A stretch of DNA of 64,000 nucleotides. Source: Gammaproteobacteria bacterium. Its GTDB lineage: Bacteria; Pseudomonadota; Gammaproteobacteria; JACKNK01. The DNA lies in contig JACKNJ010000002.1 in NCBI GenBank assembly GCA_024234895.1, forward strand, positions 67,001-131,000, given 5' to 3'. Below are positions 48,613 to 57,518 of the stretch, piece after piece. The notes beneath the pieces are model-generated. The model did no database searches. It saw only the letters and a program-made list of their open reading frames with translations, and had not been told where the DNA came from. The position numbers and the translations under genes are program-made. How positions within the stretch are numbered: the first letter of the stretch is position 1; each line of letters starts with the position of its first letter.

Positions 48613-50604
48613 TCAGTCGCGGCTTTCCCCGTTGTCCGGGACATAGCGGACAACACGATTGCCACCCGCGGATTTGGCCTCGTACATGGCGAGGTCGGCG
48701 TGGCGCAGCAGTCCGTCCGGGTCCGAGTCGTCATCCGGATAGACGGTGCAGCCGATGCTCGCGCTCATCGACATCGTCCCACCCTCCAGCGGATAGGGCT
48801 GGCCAAGCACGGCCAGCACGCGTTCCAGCGCCTTGCCGGTCTCGCCCGCCTTGCGTTCGAACAGCAGCAGCGCAAATTCATCGCCACCGACCCGGGCGGC
48901 CATGTCGCCGGTCCGCAAGGCCTGGCGAAGGCGGTTGCCGACCATGATCAGCGCCTCGTCGCCGGCATCGTGACCCAGCTGGTCGTTGATCGGCTTGAAG
49001 CCGTCGAGATCCAGGAAGGCGACCATCAACCGATGCTTCATGCGCCGCACCTGCGCGGTCGCGACCGCCATGCTCTGCATCAGCATCATCCGGTTCGGGA
49101 GACCGGTCAGGGCGTCGTGATGGGCGAGGAATTCGAGATCGCGCTCGCGGTTCTTCTGCTCGGTGATGTCCGAGAACAGGCCGACGTAATGGGTGGCGCC
49201 GATCTCCGGTTCCTGCACCGCCGAGATGCTCAGGTGCGCGGGAAAGACGCCCCCGTCCGCACGACGATTCCAGATCTCCCCCTGCCAATGGCCCTGGCTC
49301 AGCAACTCCGCCCACATGGCCACGTAGAACGGCCGGTCCTGACGCCCCGATTTCAGCACCGAGGCATTGCGCCCGAGCACATCTTCGCGGGCATAACCGG
49401 TGATCCCGGTGAACATCGGGTTGATGTCGACGATGCGGGCCTCGTGATCGGTGACCATGATGCCCTCGCGCGCGTTGTCGAACACGCTCGCGGCGAGGCG
49501 TCGTGCTGCCACCAGCGAGGCCAGCGCACGCGCCGCCTCGGTCGCACGTCGCCGGCTCTCCGCCAGCGACCAGATGACCACGAACAACAGCAGATCGACG
49601 AACACGCCGCCGATGCCGATGATCAGCGGCTGGGCGCTTTCCATCTGCGCTTCGAGCTCCCGGGTGCTCTGGAATACCGCGGTCCAGTTCCGCCCAGGCA
49701 ACCCGATATTCCGCGTCGCGCGAAAACCGGGATGCCCGTCGTGGCGGAGGAAGCCGCCGGTCGCGTGCAGGCGGGCGCCCTCCGCGACCTCGTCGCCGTC
49801 GTAGATCTCGAAGTCCAGATACGGGGTATCCGCGCCGAGGATGCCCTGGAACAGATCACCCGCGCGGAACGGACTGTAAACGAAGCCTCGTAGCGCGGCG
49901 CGGCGCTGCTCCTCGGTGTCCAGGGGCAGGTTGTGTCGGTACAGCGGCAGGTACATCAGAAAGCCGGCCTGAACGTCCTGCTCGGTTTCCTGCACCAGCA
50001 CCACCCGCCCGGACAGCGCCGGGGCGCCGCTGTCGCGCGCCTGGCTCATCGCCGCCCGGCGCGTCTCCTGGGCGAACATGTCGTAGCCGAAAGCGCGCAG
50101 ATTCCGCCCCGAGAACGGTTCCAGATAGACGATCGCGCTGTATTGGTCGCGCTCACCGGGTGGACGCACTGCATAGTCCGGATGGCCGCTCGCACGGATC
50201 GTCGCGACGTGCTCCGCGAGCTCCGCCGGCGCGATCATCTGCGCGTAACCGATTCCCTGGATGCCCGGCCAGTAGCGCTCGATCTCCAGCGTGCCGACGT
50301 AGTGACGCCAATCCTCGCGGGTGACCTCGTCGCTGCTGACGAATAAGCCGATGCCGCCACGCAGCACCTGCTCGTATTCCTGCATGCGCTTGCTGATCGC
50401 CTGAACGGCCTTCTGCACCTCGAAATCGAAACGATCGGCACCGCGTTGCGCCACATAGCTGTTCGACAGCCACCAGCTGATCAGCGTGATGCCGAGCGAG
50501 ACGGCCAGCACGACCCAGGCGGTGGTCTCATTGTGAAAACGGTCAGCGAAGCTCCGTTTGTGACTGACCGGGTCCAACGGGATCAATGCGGGACTCTCGG
50601 ACAC
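48613..50604 (-). CDS. CHASE-PAS-GGDEF diguanylate cyclase
   Basis: 663 aa from a GTG at 50604 with GGAAG upstream; an earlier GTG at 50670 would add 22 poorly coding-like residues. One membrane helix precedes a periplasmic CHASE domain (YWPGIQGIGYAQMI, YSAIVYLEPFSGRNLRAFGYDM), and a second helix (about 320-345) leads to a PAS domain (IVDINPMFTGITGYAREDVLG) and GGDEF. The active site GGDEF is intact and the inhibitory site RxxD (RTGD) stands five residues before it. It should make c-di-GMP under control of an external signal; no EAL domain is present. Confidence 0.92.
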   Translation of the reverse strand: MSESPALIPLDPVSHKRSFADRFHNETTAWVVLAVSLGITLISWWLSNSYVAQRGADRFDFEVQKAVQAISKRMQEYEQVLRGGIGLFVSSDEVTREDWRHYVGTLEIERYWPGIQGIGYAQMIAPAELAEHVATIRASGHPDYAVRPPGERDQYSAIVYLEPFSGRNLRAFGYDMFAQETRRAAMSQARDSGAPALSGRVVLVQETEQDVQAGFLMYLPLYRHNLPLDTEEQRRAALRGFVYSPFRAGDLFQGILGADTPYLDFEIYDGDEVAEGARLHATGGFLRHDGHPGFRATRNIGLPGRNWTAVFQSTRELEAQMESAQPLIIGIGGVFVDLLLFVVIWSLAESRRRATEAARALASLVAARRLAASVFDNAREGIMVTDHEARIVDINPMFTGITGYAREDVLGRNASVLKSGRQDRPFYVAMWAELLSQGHWQGEIWNRRADGGVFPAHLSISAVQEPEIGATHYVGLFSDITEQKNRERDLEFLAHHDALTGLPNRMMLMQSMAVATAQVRRMKHRLMVAFLDLDGFKPINDQLGHDAGDEALIMVGNRLRQALRTGDMAARVGGDEFALLLFERKAGETGKALERVLAVLGQPYPLEGGTMSMSASIGCTVYPDDDSDPDGLLRHADLAMYEAKSAGGNRVVRYVPDNGESRD

Positions 50605-50735
50605 GGGCGTGCTTCCGGTAAGGGACTGGTCGGATTCTAGACAAGTGGCACAGTCGGTGATGCGCACCACCCCGGTTCACTCAAGCTCTCCCCATGAATC
50701 GCCGCCGAGCGGCCGGCGCCGCCCCCATCAGCGGT

Positions 50736-52865
50736 CTACGCCGCCGCCAGCACCCCGGGTTGGTTTCCAGGCTTGTCGCCACCGCTGTTGGCAGGCTGGT
50801 CGTAGCGCGCCAGCAACTCCTTCAGCGCCTGTTCCTTGTGAGGGAAGAAGTGCTCACGCCCGCATTCCCCGACCAAGCCGGTGCGCTCGATGATCGCCAT
50901 GACCTGATGCTTGAGGCTGCTGAAGTAGAGCTCCACGCCGGCCTTGCGCAACTGCTTGCCGACCTCGCGCACGCGCTCCTCGCCGGAGGCATCGATGTCG
51001 TTGATGCCGCTGCCGATCACCAGGATGGCCCGGGCCTTAGGGAAGTCGGCGATCGCCTTCAGGATGATGTCCTCGAAGTAGGCGACGTTGGAGAACGTCA
51101 GCGAGCCATCGAAGCGCACCGGCACCACGGTCTGGCTGATCGGCGCGAGGTGGTGCGACTCCATGCCGCCGAGCGTGCCGTCCGGCTTGCGCGCGACGAT
51201 TTCGGCGCGCGGCTTCATGCTCTTGATCAGGTAGACGATCACGGTCAGCGCGATGCCGAGCAGGATGCCGTTGGCGATCGACGGGGCGACCGCGAGGGTC
51301 GCGAAGAAGGTGATGATGCCGATCACCGAGTCGGTGCGATTGACCTTCCAGGCATGCACCAGCGGCGCCACGCGGATCAGCCCGAACACCGCCATCATCA
51401 CGATCACCGCCAGCACCGACTGCGGCAGCGCGTACAGGTACGGCGTGAAGAACAGCAGCACCGCGACCACCGCGAGCGCGCTGACGATCGCGAACAGCCC
51501 GGTCTTCGCCCCCGTCTTGGCGGCCACCGCCGAGCGCGAGAACGACCCGCTGACCGTGTAGGAACCGAAGAAACTGCCGGCGATGTTGGCCAGACCCTGA
51601 CCGACCAGCTCCTTGCTGGCGTCGATCTTCTCACCGGTGGTGGTGGCGATCGCCTTGGAGATCGAGGTCGCCTCCATGAAACCGATCAGCGCCATGACCA
51701 TGGCCGCCGGCAACAGCGCGAACATCACGCCCCATTGCATCTCGGGCACCGCGAAACTGGGCAGGCCGGTCGGAATGTCGCCGACCACCGCGCCGCCCGC
51801 CGACAAGGTCACCCGCCCCTCGCGCACGCCGTCGAAGCGCCAGGTCCGGCCATCGCCGGCCAGCCCCGCCGGCACCTCGCCACGGGCGTGGAAGCGCCGG
51901 CCTTCCGGGGTCTCGACCGCCTCCAGAGCCATCGCATGCAGGTCGATCCGACGGACATTGTTCTGCTTCTTCAGGGTCGCCCGCTCGATGTTCAGGCGCT
52001 GCACCACCGCGCCCAGATCGGCGGCGCGGGTGATGCTTTCCACGTCGCCGGCCTTCTTCAGATCCGCGATCTCGCGATTCGTGGCGGAAATCCGCCCGGT
52101 CAAGGCGTCGATGCTGGCCGCCGTGACCGCGTAGGTCTCGAACGCGTGCACGATCTCGGCGGACCGCACCTGCTCCAGCGGCACCACGGTCTTCTTTTCG
52201 AAGCCGATCACCGCCGACAGCGCCGTTGCCGCAAGCACGGCGACCAGGATTCCGGGCACCTTCGGCGCGATACGCTTCACGCCAACGATCAGCAGGTAAG
52301 CGCCGATCGCGAACGCCAGCGTCGGCCAATGCGTGGTGCCGATCTGCTCGACCACGCCCCACAGGTCGGCGAGGTAGAAGTCGGAACGCGGGAACGGCAC
52401 ACCGATGATCTTGCTGAGCTGCGACAGGCCGATGATCAGTGCGGCCGCGTTGGTGAAGCCGACGATCACCGGGCTGGACAGCAGGTTCACGATCGCGCCC
52501 AGCTTGAACAGCCCGAGCGCCAGGCGCAGCACGCCGACCATCAGCGCAAGCATGATCGACAGCGCGATGAAGTCGTCGGAACCGGGCGTCGCGAACGGGA
52601 TCAGCGCCGCCGCCGACATCAAGCTCAGCATCGCCACCGGCCCGGTATGCAGCTGGCTCGACGAGCCCCACATCGACGCGACGATGACCGGCACGAAGGA
52701 CGCGTACAGGCCGTAGACCACCGGCAGGCCGGCCAGCTGCGCGTAGGCCATGCTCTGCGGCACCAGGATCAGGGCGACGGTGATGCCGGCGAGCAGGTCG
52801 GCGCGCACGCCATCGCGGGACATCGGAAACCAGCGGAGGAACGGGAAAACGGTCTGTGGACTCAT
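50736..52865 (-). CDS. SulP-family inorganic anion transporter with STAS domain
   Basis: 709 aa. The SulP core begins RADLLAGITVALILVPQSMAYAQLAGLPVVYGLYAS and has the family signature TGPVAMLSLMSAAAL; the C-terminal STAS domain (about 590-690) has VIGSGINDIDASG, where the regulatory Ser/Asp lies. Unusual is an extra segment of about 120 residues (about 225-345) between helices, with a coiled coil (ISATNREIADLKKAGDVESI...NIERATLKKQNN) and a small beta domain. It most likely moves sulfate or bicarbonate. Sulfate export fits a sulfur oxidiser, but direction and ion are inference. Confidence 0.9.
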   Translation of the reverse strand: MSPQTVFPFLRWFPMSRDGVRADLLAGITVALILVPQSMAYAQLAGLPVVYGLYASFVPVIVASMWGSSSQLHTGPVAMLSLMSAAALIPFATPGSDDFIALSIMLALMVGVLRLALGLFKLGAIVNLLSSPVIVGFTNAAALIIGLSQLSKIIGVPFPRSDFYLADLWGVVEQIGTTHWPTLAFAIGAYLLIVGVKRIAPKVPGILVAVLAATALSAVIGFEKKTVVPLEQVRSAEIVHAFETYAVTAASIDALTGRISATNREIADLKKAGDVESITRAADLGAVVQRLNIERATLKKQNNVRRIDLHAMALEAVETPEGRRFHARGEVPAGLAGDGRTWRFDGVREGRVTLSAGGAVVGDIPTGLPSFAVPEMQWGVMFALLPAAMVMALIGFMEATSISKAIATTTGEKIDASKELVGQGLANIAGSFFGSYTVSGSFSRSAVAAKTGAKTGLFAIVSALAVVAVLLFFTPYLYALPQSVLAVIVMMAVFGLIRVAPLVHAWKVNRTDSVIGIITFFATLAVAPSIANGILLGIALTVIVYLIKSMKPRAEIVARKPDGTLGGMESHHLAPISQTVVPVRFDGSLTFSNVAYFEDIILKAIADFPKARAILVIGSGINDIDASGEERVREVGKQLRKAGVELYFSSLKHQVMAIIERTGLVGECGREHFFPHKEQALKELLARYDQPANSGGDKPGNQPGVLAAA

Positions 52866-53010
52866 GGCGGAAACCTTCCGACGGGCGTGGCCGTCGGCCC
52901 CGTGCGGACGGGGCGTTGTATTGGGTTTCGCCGGAGTCTAGGGATGCCCCTATTGCAGGACTATTCGATAAATATGCGGCCAGTCATAGGCTTATGGCTA
53001 TGAACGGGAA

Positions 53011-53400
53011 TCAACGCTCGCGCTTGCCGATCAGTTCGATCTGATACCCGTCCGGGTCCTCGACGAAGGCGATGATGGTGGTGCCGGCGTTCATCGGACC
53101 GGCATCGCGGACGATCCGGCCGCCGCGCGCGCGGATGTCGTCGCAGGCCTTGTAGACATCGTCGACCTCGATGGCGAGGTGACCGAATCCGTTGCCGAGT
53201 TCGTATTTGTCCACGCCCCAGTTGTAGGTCAGCTCGATCACGGTGTGGTCGGCCTCGCTGCCGTAACCGACGAAGGCGTTGGTGAACTCTCCCTTCGGGT
53301 AATCCTTCTGGCGCAGCAGCGTCATGCCGAGCACGTTGGTGTAGAAATCGATCGAGCGTTGCAGGTTGCCGCTGCGGATCATGGTGTGGAGCATGCGCAT
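53011..53400 (-). CDS. gloA: Lactoylglutathione lyase (glyoxalase I)
   Basis: 129 aa from the ATG at 53400 (GGGGA 7 nt upstream). The single-subunit vicinal-oxygen-chelate fold has HTMIRSGNLQRSIDFYTNVLGMTLLRQKDYP, the metal ligands H (LHTMIR), E (VIELTYNWG), H (GFGHLAIEV) and E (YQIELIGK), and the nickel-type length. It converts the methylglyoxal-glutathione hemithioacetal to lactoylglutathione, consistent with the gor gene in the window. The IS110 element sits just upstream of its promoter region. Confidence 0.95.
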   Translation of the reverse strand: MRMLHTMIRSGNLQRSIDFYTNVLGMTLLRQKDYPKGEFTNAFVGYGSEADHTVIELTYNWGVDKYELGNGFGHLAIEVDDVYKACDDIRARGGRIVRDAGPMNAGTTIIAFVEDPDGYQIELIGKRER

Positions 53401-53443
53401 GAAGTTGTCCCCTGGGTTTGGTGCTTCCCGACTGTAGATGCTG

Positions 53444-54424
53444 TTATCCGAAGCAAGCCCCATGAAGGGACGCATCGAAGGGTTTACGGGACTTGAGTAC
53501 ACCGACGGCGACATGGATGAGCTTTCGCATCATGGCGCCGAGGATGACCATGGCGGGCTTGCCATTGGCCGCCAGACGCTGCCGAAAAGCGCGGCCCCAG
53601 TCGGTTCGGTAAAGGGCCACCATGGCGGGCATGTACAAGCTGGCGCGCAGCTCCGCATGACCCACCTTGGACAACCTTGGGCGGCGCAGCACACTGCTGC
53701 CTGACTGGTGTTGACGGGGATCGAGGCCGGCGTAAGCCGCCGCCTGTCGGGTACGGGTAAAGCGCAACGGTCCACCGAAATGGGCCAGCAACATGGCCAG
53801 GGTCTTTTCCCCGATGCCGGGGATGGAGGCCAGCAGCTCACGCTGTTCACGCAAGTCCGGGTCATCGTCGATCTTCTGCCGGATCGCGGCCTCGACGGCG
53901 GCAATGGCATCGACGAGGTAAGCCAGATGCGCCTGGATATCGGCCCGGACCCCGGCCTTGGCGACCTCCAGGCGGTTGCTCTCCTGGGTCTGCATGTCGA
54001 CCAGAGCCTGACGACGACGCACCAAGGAGCGCAGTTCACGGACATTCAGTGGCGCGGGTTGCCAGGGGGCCGGGTGCTGGGTGGCACAGAAGCGGGCAAT
54101 CAGGCGCGCGTCGACCGCGTCGGTCTTGGTACGTACCAGCGCCGCGCCCCCAAAAGCCTTGATCTGAGCTGGGTTGACGACACTCACTACCTGGCCGGCA
54201 TCGGCGAGCACCTCGGCCACCGCCTCCCAGTAGGTACCGGTGGCCTCCATGCACACGTGCAAGGGCCTGGACAGGTGCGGCGTCAGCCAAGTCACCAACG
54301 CGGTAATGCCTTTGGGTGTGTTGGCGAACACCTTGGTGCGGAATTTTCCATCGGGAAGGAGCAAGGCCACATCCAGCTTGGCCTTGGAGACATCGATACC
54401 GAGAACGAGCAATGCGGGGTTCAT
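53444..54424 (-). CDS. IS110-family transposase (DEDD recombinase)
   Basis: 326 aa from the ATG at 54424. The DEDD RuvC-like domain has LGIDVSKAKLDVALLLPDG (first Asp), CMEATGTYWEAVAEVL (Glu), and VRTKTDAVDARLIARFC (Asp pair). The C-terminal transposase-20 domain has LLASIPGIGEKTLAMLLAHFGG and AAYAGLDPRQHQSGSSV with the catalytic serine. All key residues are intact, so the element may be active. IS110 enzymes use a bridge RNA from the element's own end to choose target and donor. Confidence 0.95.
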   Translation of the reverse strand: MNPALLVLGIDVSKAKLDVALLLPDGKFRTKVFANTPKGITALVTWLTPHLSRPLHVCMEATGTYWEAVAEVLADAGQVVSVVNPAQIKAFGGAALVRTKTDAVDARLIARFCATQHPAPWQPAPLNVRELRSLVRRRQALVDMQTQESNRLEVAKAGVRADIQAHLAYLVDAIAAVEAAIRQKIDDDPDLREQRELLASIPGIGEKTLAMLLAHFGGPLRFTRTRQAAAYAGLDPRQHQSGSSVLRRPRLSKVGHAELRASLYMPAMVALYRTDWGRAFRQRLAANGKPAMVILGAMMRKLIHVAVGVLKSRKPFDASLHGACFG

Positions 54425-54503
54425 CTTGCCAATCCACCTTGTCAATGCGGGCTACCGAGAGGCTCGGTGCCAAAGATGCTGTTCGATTTCCTGCAAGAGA
54501 AAA

Positions 54504-54571
54504 GGAACGCCAGCGCAGGATCTACGCTCCTGGCTCCAGGGCCTGAGGGTGCACACGGCGTCTGGCGTTCC
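54504..54571 (-). ncRNA. Possible IS110 bridge RNA region
   Basis: The non-coding stretch before the transposase start contains a 10-bp perfect stem (54504-54513 with 54562-54571) enclosing about 48 nt with further short complementarities. In IS110-group elements such as IS621 the bridge RNA is made from this end. The call is by position and foldability only. Confidence 0.35.
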
Positions 54572-54605
54572 GATCAGGGTCTCCCCTGACGTCTTCACAA
54601 TACAA

Positions 54606-54665
54606 GGGTGCGCCATGCGCACCTACCGGGCGTTGCGATATATCGATGGTGCGCACCGCGCACCC
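54606..54665. repeat. GGGTGCGC palindromic repeat before obgE
   Basis: GGGTGCGC (54606-54613) and GCGCACCC (54658-54665) enclose a second inverted pair GCGCACC/GGTGCGC (54617-54623 and 54648-54654). It is of the dispersed extragenic palindrome type and borders the IS110 end, which may have targeted it. Confidence 0.75.
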
Positions 54666-54721
54666 TGCGTTTCTTCTTCGCCGCGATGTTCGCGATTTGA
54701 AGGGCCAAGTAAACTAGCGCG

Positions 54722-55786
54722 ATGAAATTCGTAGATGAAGCCCTTATCCGCATTGCGGCCGGCGACGGTGGCAATGGTTGCGTCAGTTTCCGGCGCGAGA
54801 AGTACATCCCCAAAGGTGGCCCCGACGGCGGCGACGGCGGGGATGGCGGCAGCGTGTTCCTGGAAGCGACCGACAACCTGAACACCCTCGCCGACTTCCG
54901 CTTCCAGGCCTTCTTCGAGGCCGGACGCGGCCAGTCCGGCATGGGCAAGAACTGCACCGGCAAGGGCGGCGACGACCTGATCATCCCGGTACCGGTCGGC
55001 ACCATCGCCTACGACGCCGACACCGGCGAACAGCTCGGCGACCTGACCGCGCACGGTCAACGCATGCTGGTCGCGCAGGGCGGCTTCCACGGCCTCGGCA
55101 ACACCCGCTTCAAGAGCTCGGTCAACCGCACGCCGCGCCAGTTCACACCGGGTACCGAAGGCGAACGTCGCCGCCTGCGCATGGAACTGAAGGTGCTGGC
55201 CGACGTCGGCCTGCTCGGCTATCCGAACGCCGGCAAGTCGACGCTGATCCGCGCCGTCTCCGCCGCCAAGCCGAAGGTCGCGGATTACCCGTTCACGACC
55301 CTGCACCCGAATCTCGGCGTGGTGCGAGTGGACGCCATGCGCAGCTTCGTGATGGCCGACATCCCCGGCCTGATCGAGGGTGCCTCCGAAGGCGCCGGCC
55401 TCGGCATACGCTTCCTCAAACATCTGGCGCGCACCCGTCTGCTGCTGCATCTGATCGATATCGCGCCGCCCGACCCGGATACCGACATCGTCCGCGATGC
55501 CAGGGCACTGGTCGGTGAACTCGCCAACTTCAGTCCGGATCTGCTCGCGCGCGAGCGCTGGCTGGTGCTGACCAAGACCGACCTGATCGACCCCGACGAG
55601 GTTGCCGAGGTGCGCGCAGCGTTGATCGAAGGCCTCGACTGGCAGGGCCCGGTGTTCGAGATCTCCGCGTTGACCGATGTCGGTCTGCGCCCGCTGACCG
55701 GGCGGATCATGGACCGGCTCGACGAGGTCGCCCGCCCTGAAGTCCCCGATGACGACGAGGACGACGGCGAAGAGGCCGCTTCGTGA
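54722..55786 (+). CDS. obgE: Obg-family GTPase ObgE/CgtA
   Basis: 354 aa. The Gly-rich Obg fold (1-158; FVDEALIRIAAGDGGNGCVSFRREKY) is followed by the GTPase domain with G1 GYPNAGKST, G3 DIPGLIEGA and G4 TKTD, and a short acidic tail (VPDDDEDDGEEAAS). ObgE binds the 50S subunit and couples ribosome assembly to growth. The usual partners rplU-rpmA are not upstream; the IS110 element and a palindromic repeat are there instead. It overlaps proB by 4 bp (ATG inside its stop region). Confidence 0.96.
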   Translation: MKFVDEALIRIAAGDGGNGCVSFRREKYIPKGGPDGGDGGDGGSVFLEATDNLNTLADFRFQAFFEAGRGQSGMGKNCTGKGGDDLIIPVPVGTIAYDADTGEQLGDLTAHGQRMLVAQGGFHGLGNTRFKSSVNRTPRQFTPGTEGERRRLRMELKVLADVGLLGYPNAGKSTLIRAVSAAKPKVADYPFTTLHPNLGVVRVDAMRSFVMADIPGLIEGASEGAGLGIRFLKHLARTRLLLHLIDIAPPDPDTDIVRDARALVGELANFSPDLLARERWLVLTKTDLIDPDEVAEVRAALIEGLDWQGPVFEISALTDVGLRPLTGRIMDRLDEVARPEVPDDDEDDGEEAAS

Positions 55787-56904
55787 AACAGCGCGCCGAC
55801 CTGAAAGCCGCGCGCCGCGTGGTCGTGAAGATCGGCAGCGCGCTGCTGACCAACGACGGCCAGGGACTGGACAAGGCCGCCATCGACCGCTGGTCCGACG
55901 GTCTTGCCGACCTGCGCAAGCGCGGCAAGGAAATCATCATCGTCTCCTCCGGCGCGGTCGCCGCCGGCATGCGCCGCCTCGGCTGGGATAGCCGCCCGAC
56001 CGCGCTGTATGAATTGCAGGCCGCCGCCGCGGTCGGCCAGATGGGCCTGGTGCAGACCTGGGAGAGCAGCTTCCAGCGGTTCGGCCTGCACACCGCCCAG
56101 GTGCTGCTCACCCACGATGACCTGTCGGACCGGCGCCGCTACCTGAACGCACGCAGCACGCTGTGCACGCTGACCAGCCTCGGCGTGATCCCGATCATCA
56201 ACGAGAACGATACGGTCGCCTTCGAGGAATTGCGCTTCGGCGACAACGACACCCTCGCCGCGCTGGTCGCCAACGCGGTGTCCGCCGACCTGCTGATCCT
56301 GCTCACCGACCAGTCCGGCCTGTTCGACGCCGATCCGCGCCAGAAGCCCGACGCCACGATGATCTCGGAAGGCGATGCCGACGACCCCAGCTTCGCGGCC
56401 ATGGCCGGCGACGGCGGCGCGCTCGGTCGCGGCGGCATGACCACCAAGGTCCGCGCCGCACGTCTCGCGGCGCGCTCCGGCGCGGCCACCGTGATCACCT
56501 CCGGGCGCAACGACGATGTGGTCCGCCGCATCCTCGCCGGCGAGTCGCTCGGCACCTTCCTGAAACCGACCGACGACCCGATCCCGGCACGCAAGCGCTG
56601 GCTCGCCGGCCAGCTCAAGCCGCGCGGCAAGCTGCATCTCGACGCCGGCGCGACCACCGCGCTGACCGAACGCGGACGCAGCCTGCTGCCGGTCGGCGTG
56701 ACCGGTGTCGACGGCGAATTCCAGCGCGGCGAACTGGTCGTCTGCCTGGCCCCGGACGGTCGTGAGGTCGCGCGCGGTCTGGTCAACTACAACGCCGCCG
56801 AGGCGCGCAAGATCCAGGGCATCGGCTCCGACAAGCTCGCCCAGGTGCTCGGCTACGTCGACGAGCCCGAGCTGATCCATCGCGACAACCTGACGCTGAT
56901 CTGA
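55783..56904 (+). CDS. proB: Glutamate 5-kinase
   Basis: 373 aa. The amino-acid-kinase domain has VVVKIGSALLTNDGQGLD, SSGAVAAGMRRLGW, INENDTVAFEELRFGDNDTLAALVA and GRGGMTTKVRAARLAARSGA. A C-terminal PUA domain (about 278-373) follows, as in full-length ProB. It catalyses the first step of proline synthesis and is normally feedback-inhibited by proline. The obgE-proB order with a 4-bp overlap is conserved in many gammaproteobacteria. Confidence 0.97.
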   Translation: MKQRADLKAARRVVVKIGSALLTNDGQGLDKAAIDRWSDGLADLRKRGKEIIIVSSGAVAAGMRRLGWDSRPTALYELQAAAAVGQMGLVQTWESSFQRFGLHTAQVLLTHDDLSDRRRYLNARSTLCTLTSLGVIPIINENDTVAFEELRFGDNDTLAALVANAVSADLLILLTDQSGLFDADPRQKPDATMISEGDADDPSFAAMAGDGGALGRGGMTTKVRAARLAARSGAATVITSGRNDDVVRRILAGESLGTFLKPTDDPIPARKRWLAGQLKPRGKLHLDAGATTALTERGRSLLPVGVTGVDGEFQRGELVVCLAPDGREVARGLVNYNAAEARKIQGIGSDKLAQVLGYVDEPELIHRDNLTLI

Positions 56905-56997
56905 CGCTTATCTGACGCACCGGGGTCGCGAGGGGCTGTATTCGGCGACAAGGGCTATCGGCAGGTGTCGATCACCGATCCCGGACGCCGACGCCGC

Positions 56998-57435
56998 TCA
57001 GACGTATTGACGGACCCAGCGCACAATCTCGTTCGCCGAACGCAGCGCACCCGGCTGCTGGGCGACGACGTTGCCGCCCCGGAACAGCATCAGCGTGGGG
57101 ATGCTGCGGATGGCGAGCTGGGAGGCGACGCGCGGGTTGTCCTCGGTATTGAGCTTGGCCAGACGCACATGCGGTTCGAGAAGGCCGGCAGCCTGCTCGA
57201 AGGCCGGCGCCATCATCCTGCAGGGTCCGCACCACGGAGCCCAGAAATCGACCAGGATCGGCAGTTCGCTCTTCTGGATGTGATGGGCGAAATTGCCGTC
57301 GTTCAGCACCATCGGGTGCGCGTTGAACAGCGGCTGCTTGCACTTGCCGCATTTCGGATCGTCGCCCAGGCGGGCGGTGGGAATGCGGTTGGCGGCCCCG
57401 CAATGGGGGCAGGTGACGATGCTGGCGTCGCTCAT
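56998..57435 (-). CDS. trxC: Thioredoxin 2
   Basis: 145 aa. An N-terminal zinc-binding segment with two CxxC pairs (CPHCGAANR, CGKCKQ) precedes the thioredoxin domain with WAPWCGPCRMMAP and the cis-Pro SIPTLMLF. This is the TrxC layout, a cytosolic reductase often induced by oxidative stress. Next in the window on the same theme are sodB, gor and gloA, but they are not in one operon. Confidence 0.95.
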   Translation of the reverse strand: MSDASIVTCPHCGAANRIPTARLGDDPKCGKCKQPLFNAHPMVLNDGNFAHHIQKSELPILVDFWAPWCGPCRMMAPAFEQAAGLLEPHVRLAKLNTEDNPRVASQLAIRSIPTLMLFRGGNVVAQQPGALRSANEIVRWVRQYV

Positions 57436-57518
57436 GGCGGGCTCCGGAAATTCAGGGAATCTGCCGCCGAGATGGAGGCGATCCCGGAAAAACCAAGCCC
57501 GTCAGGCGTTCTCGGGAA

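Larger units (their letters stand above)
53436..54600 (-). mobile_element. IS110-family insertion sequence
   Basis: The transposase gene occupies 53444-54424. A 10-bp direct repeat AGATGCTGTT occurs at 53436-53445 and 54474-54483 and may mark recombination core or flank sequences. Upstream of the transposase, a long hairpin GGAACGCCAG/CTGGCGTTCC (54504-54513 with 54562-54571) suggests the structured non-coding end that encodes the bridge RNA in IS110 elements. If so, the element extends to about 54600. Exact ends cannot be set without a second copy. Confidence 0.7.
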
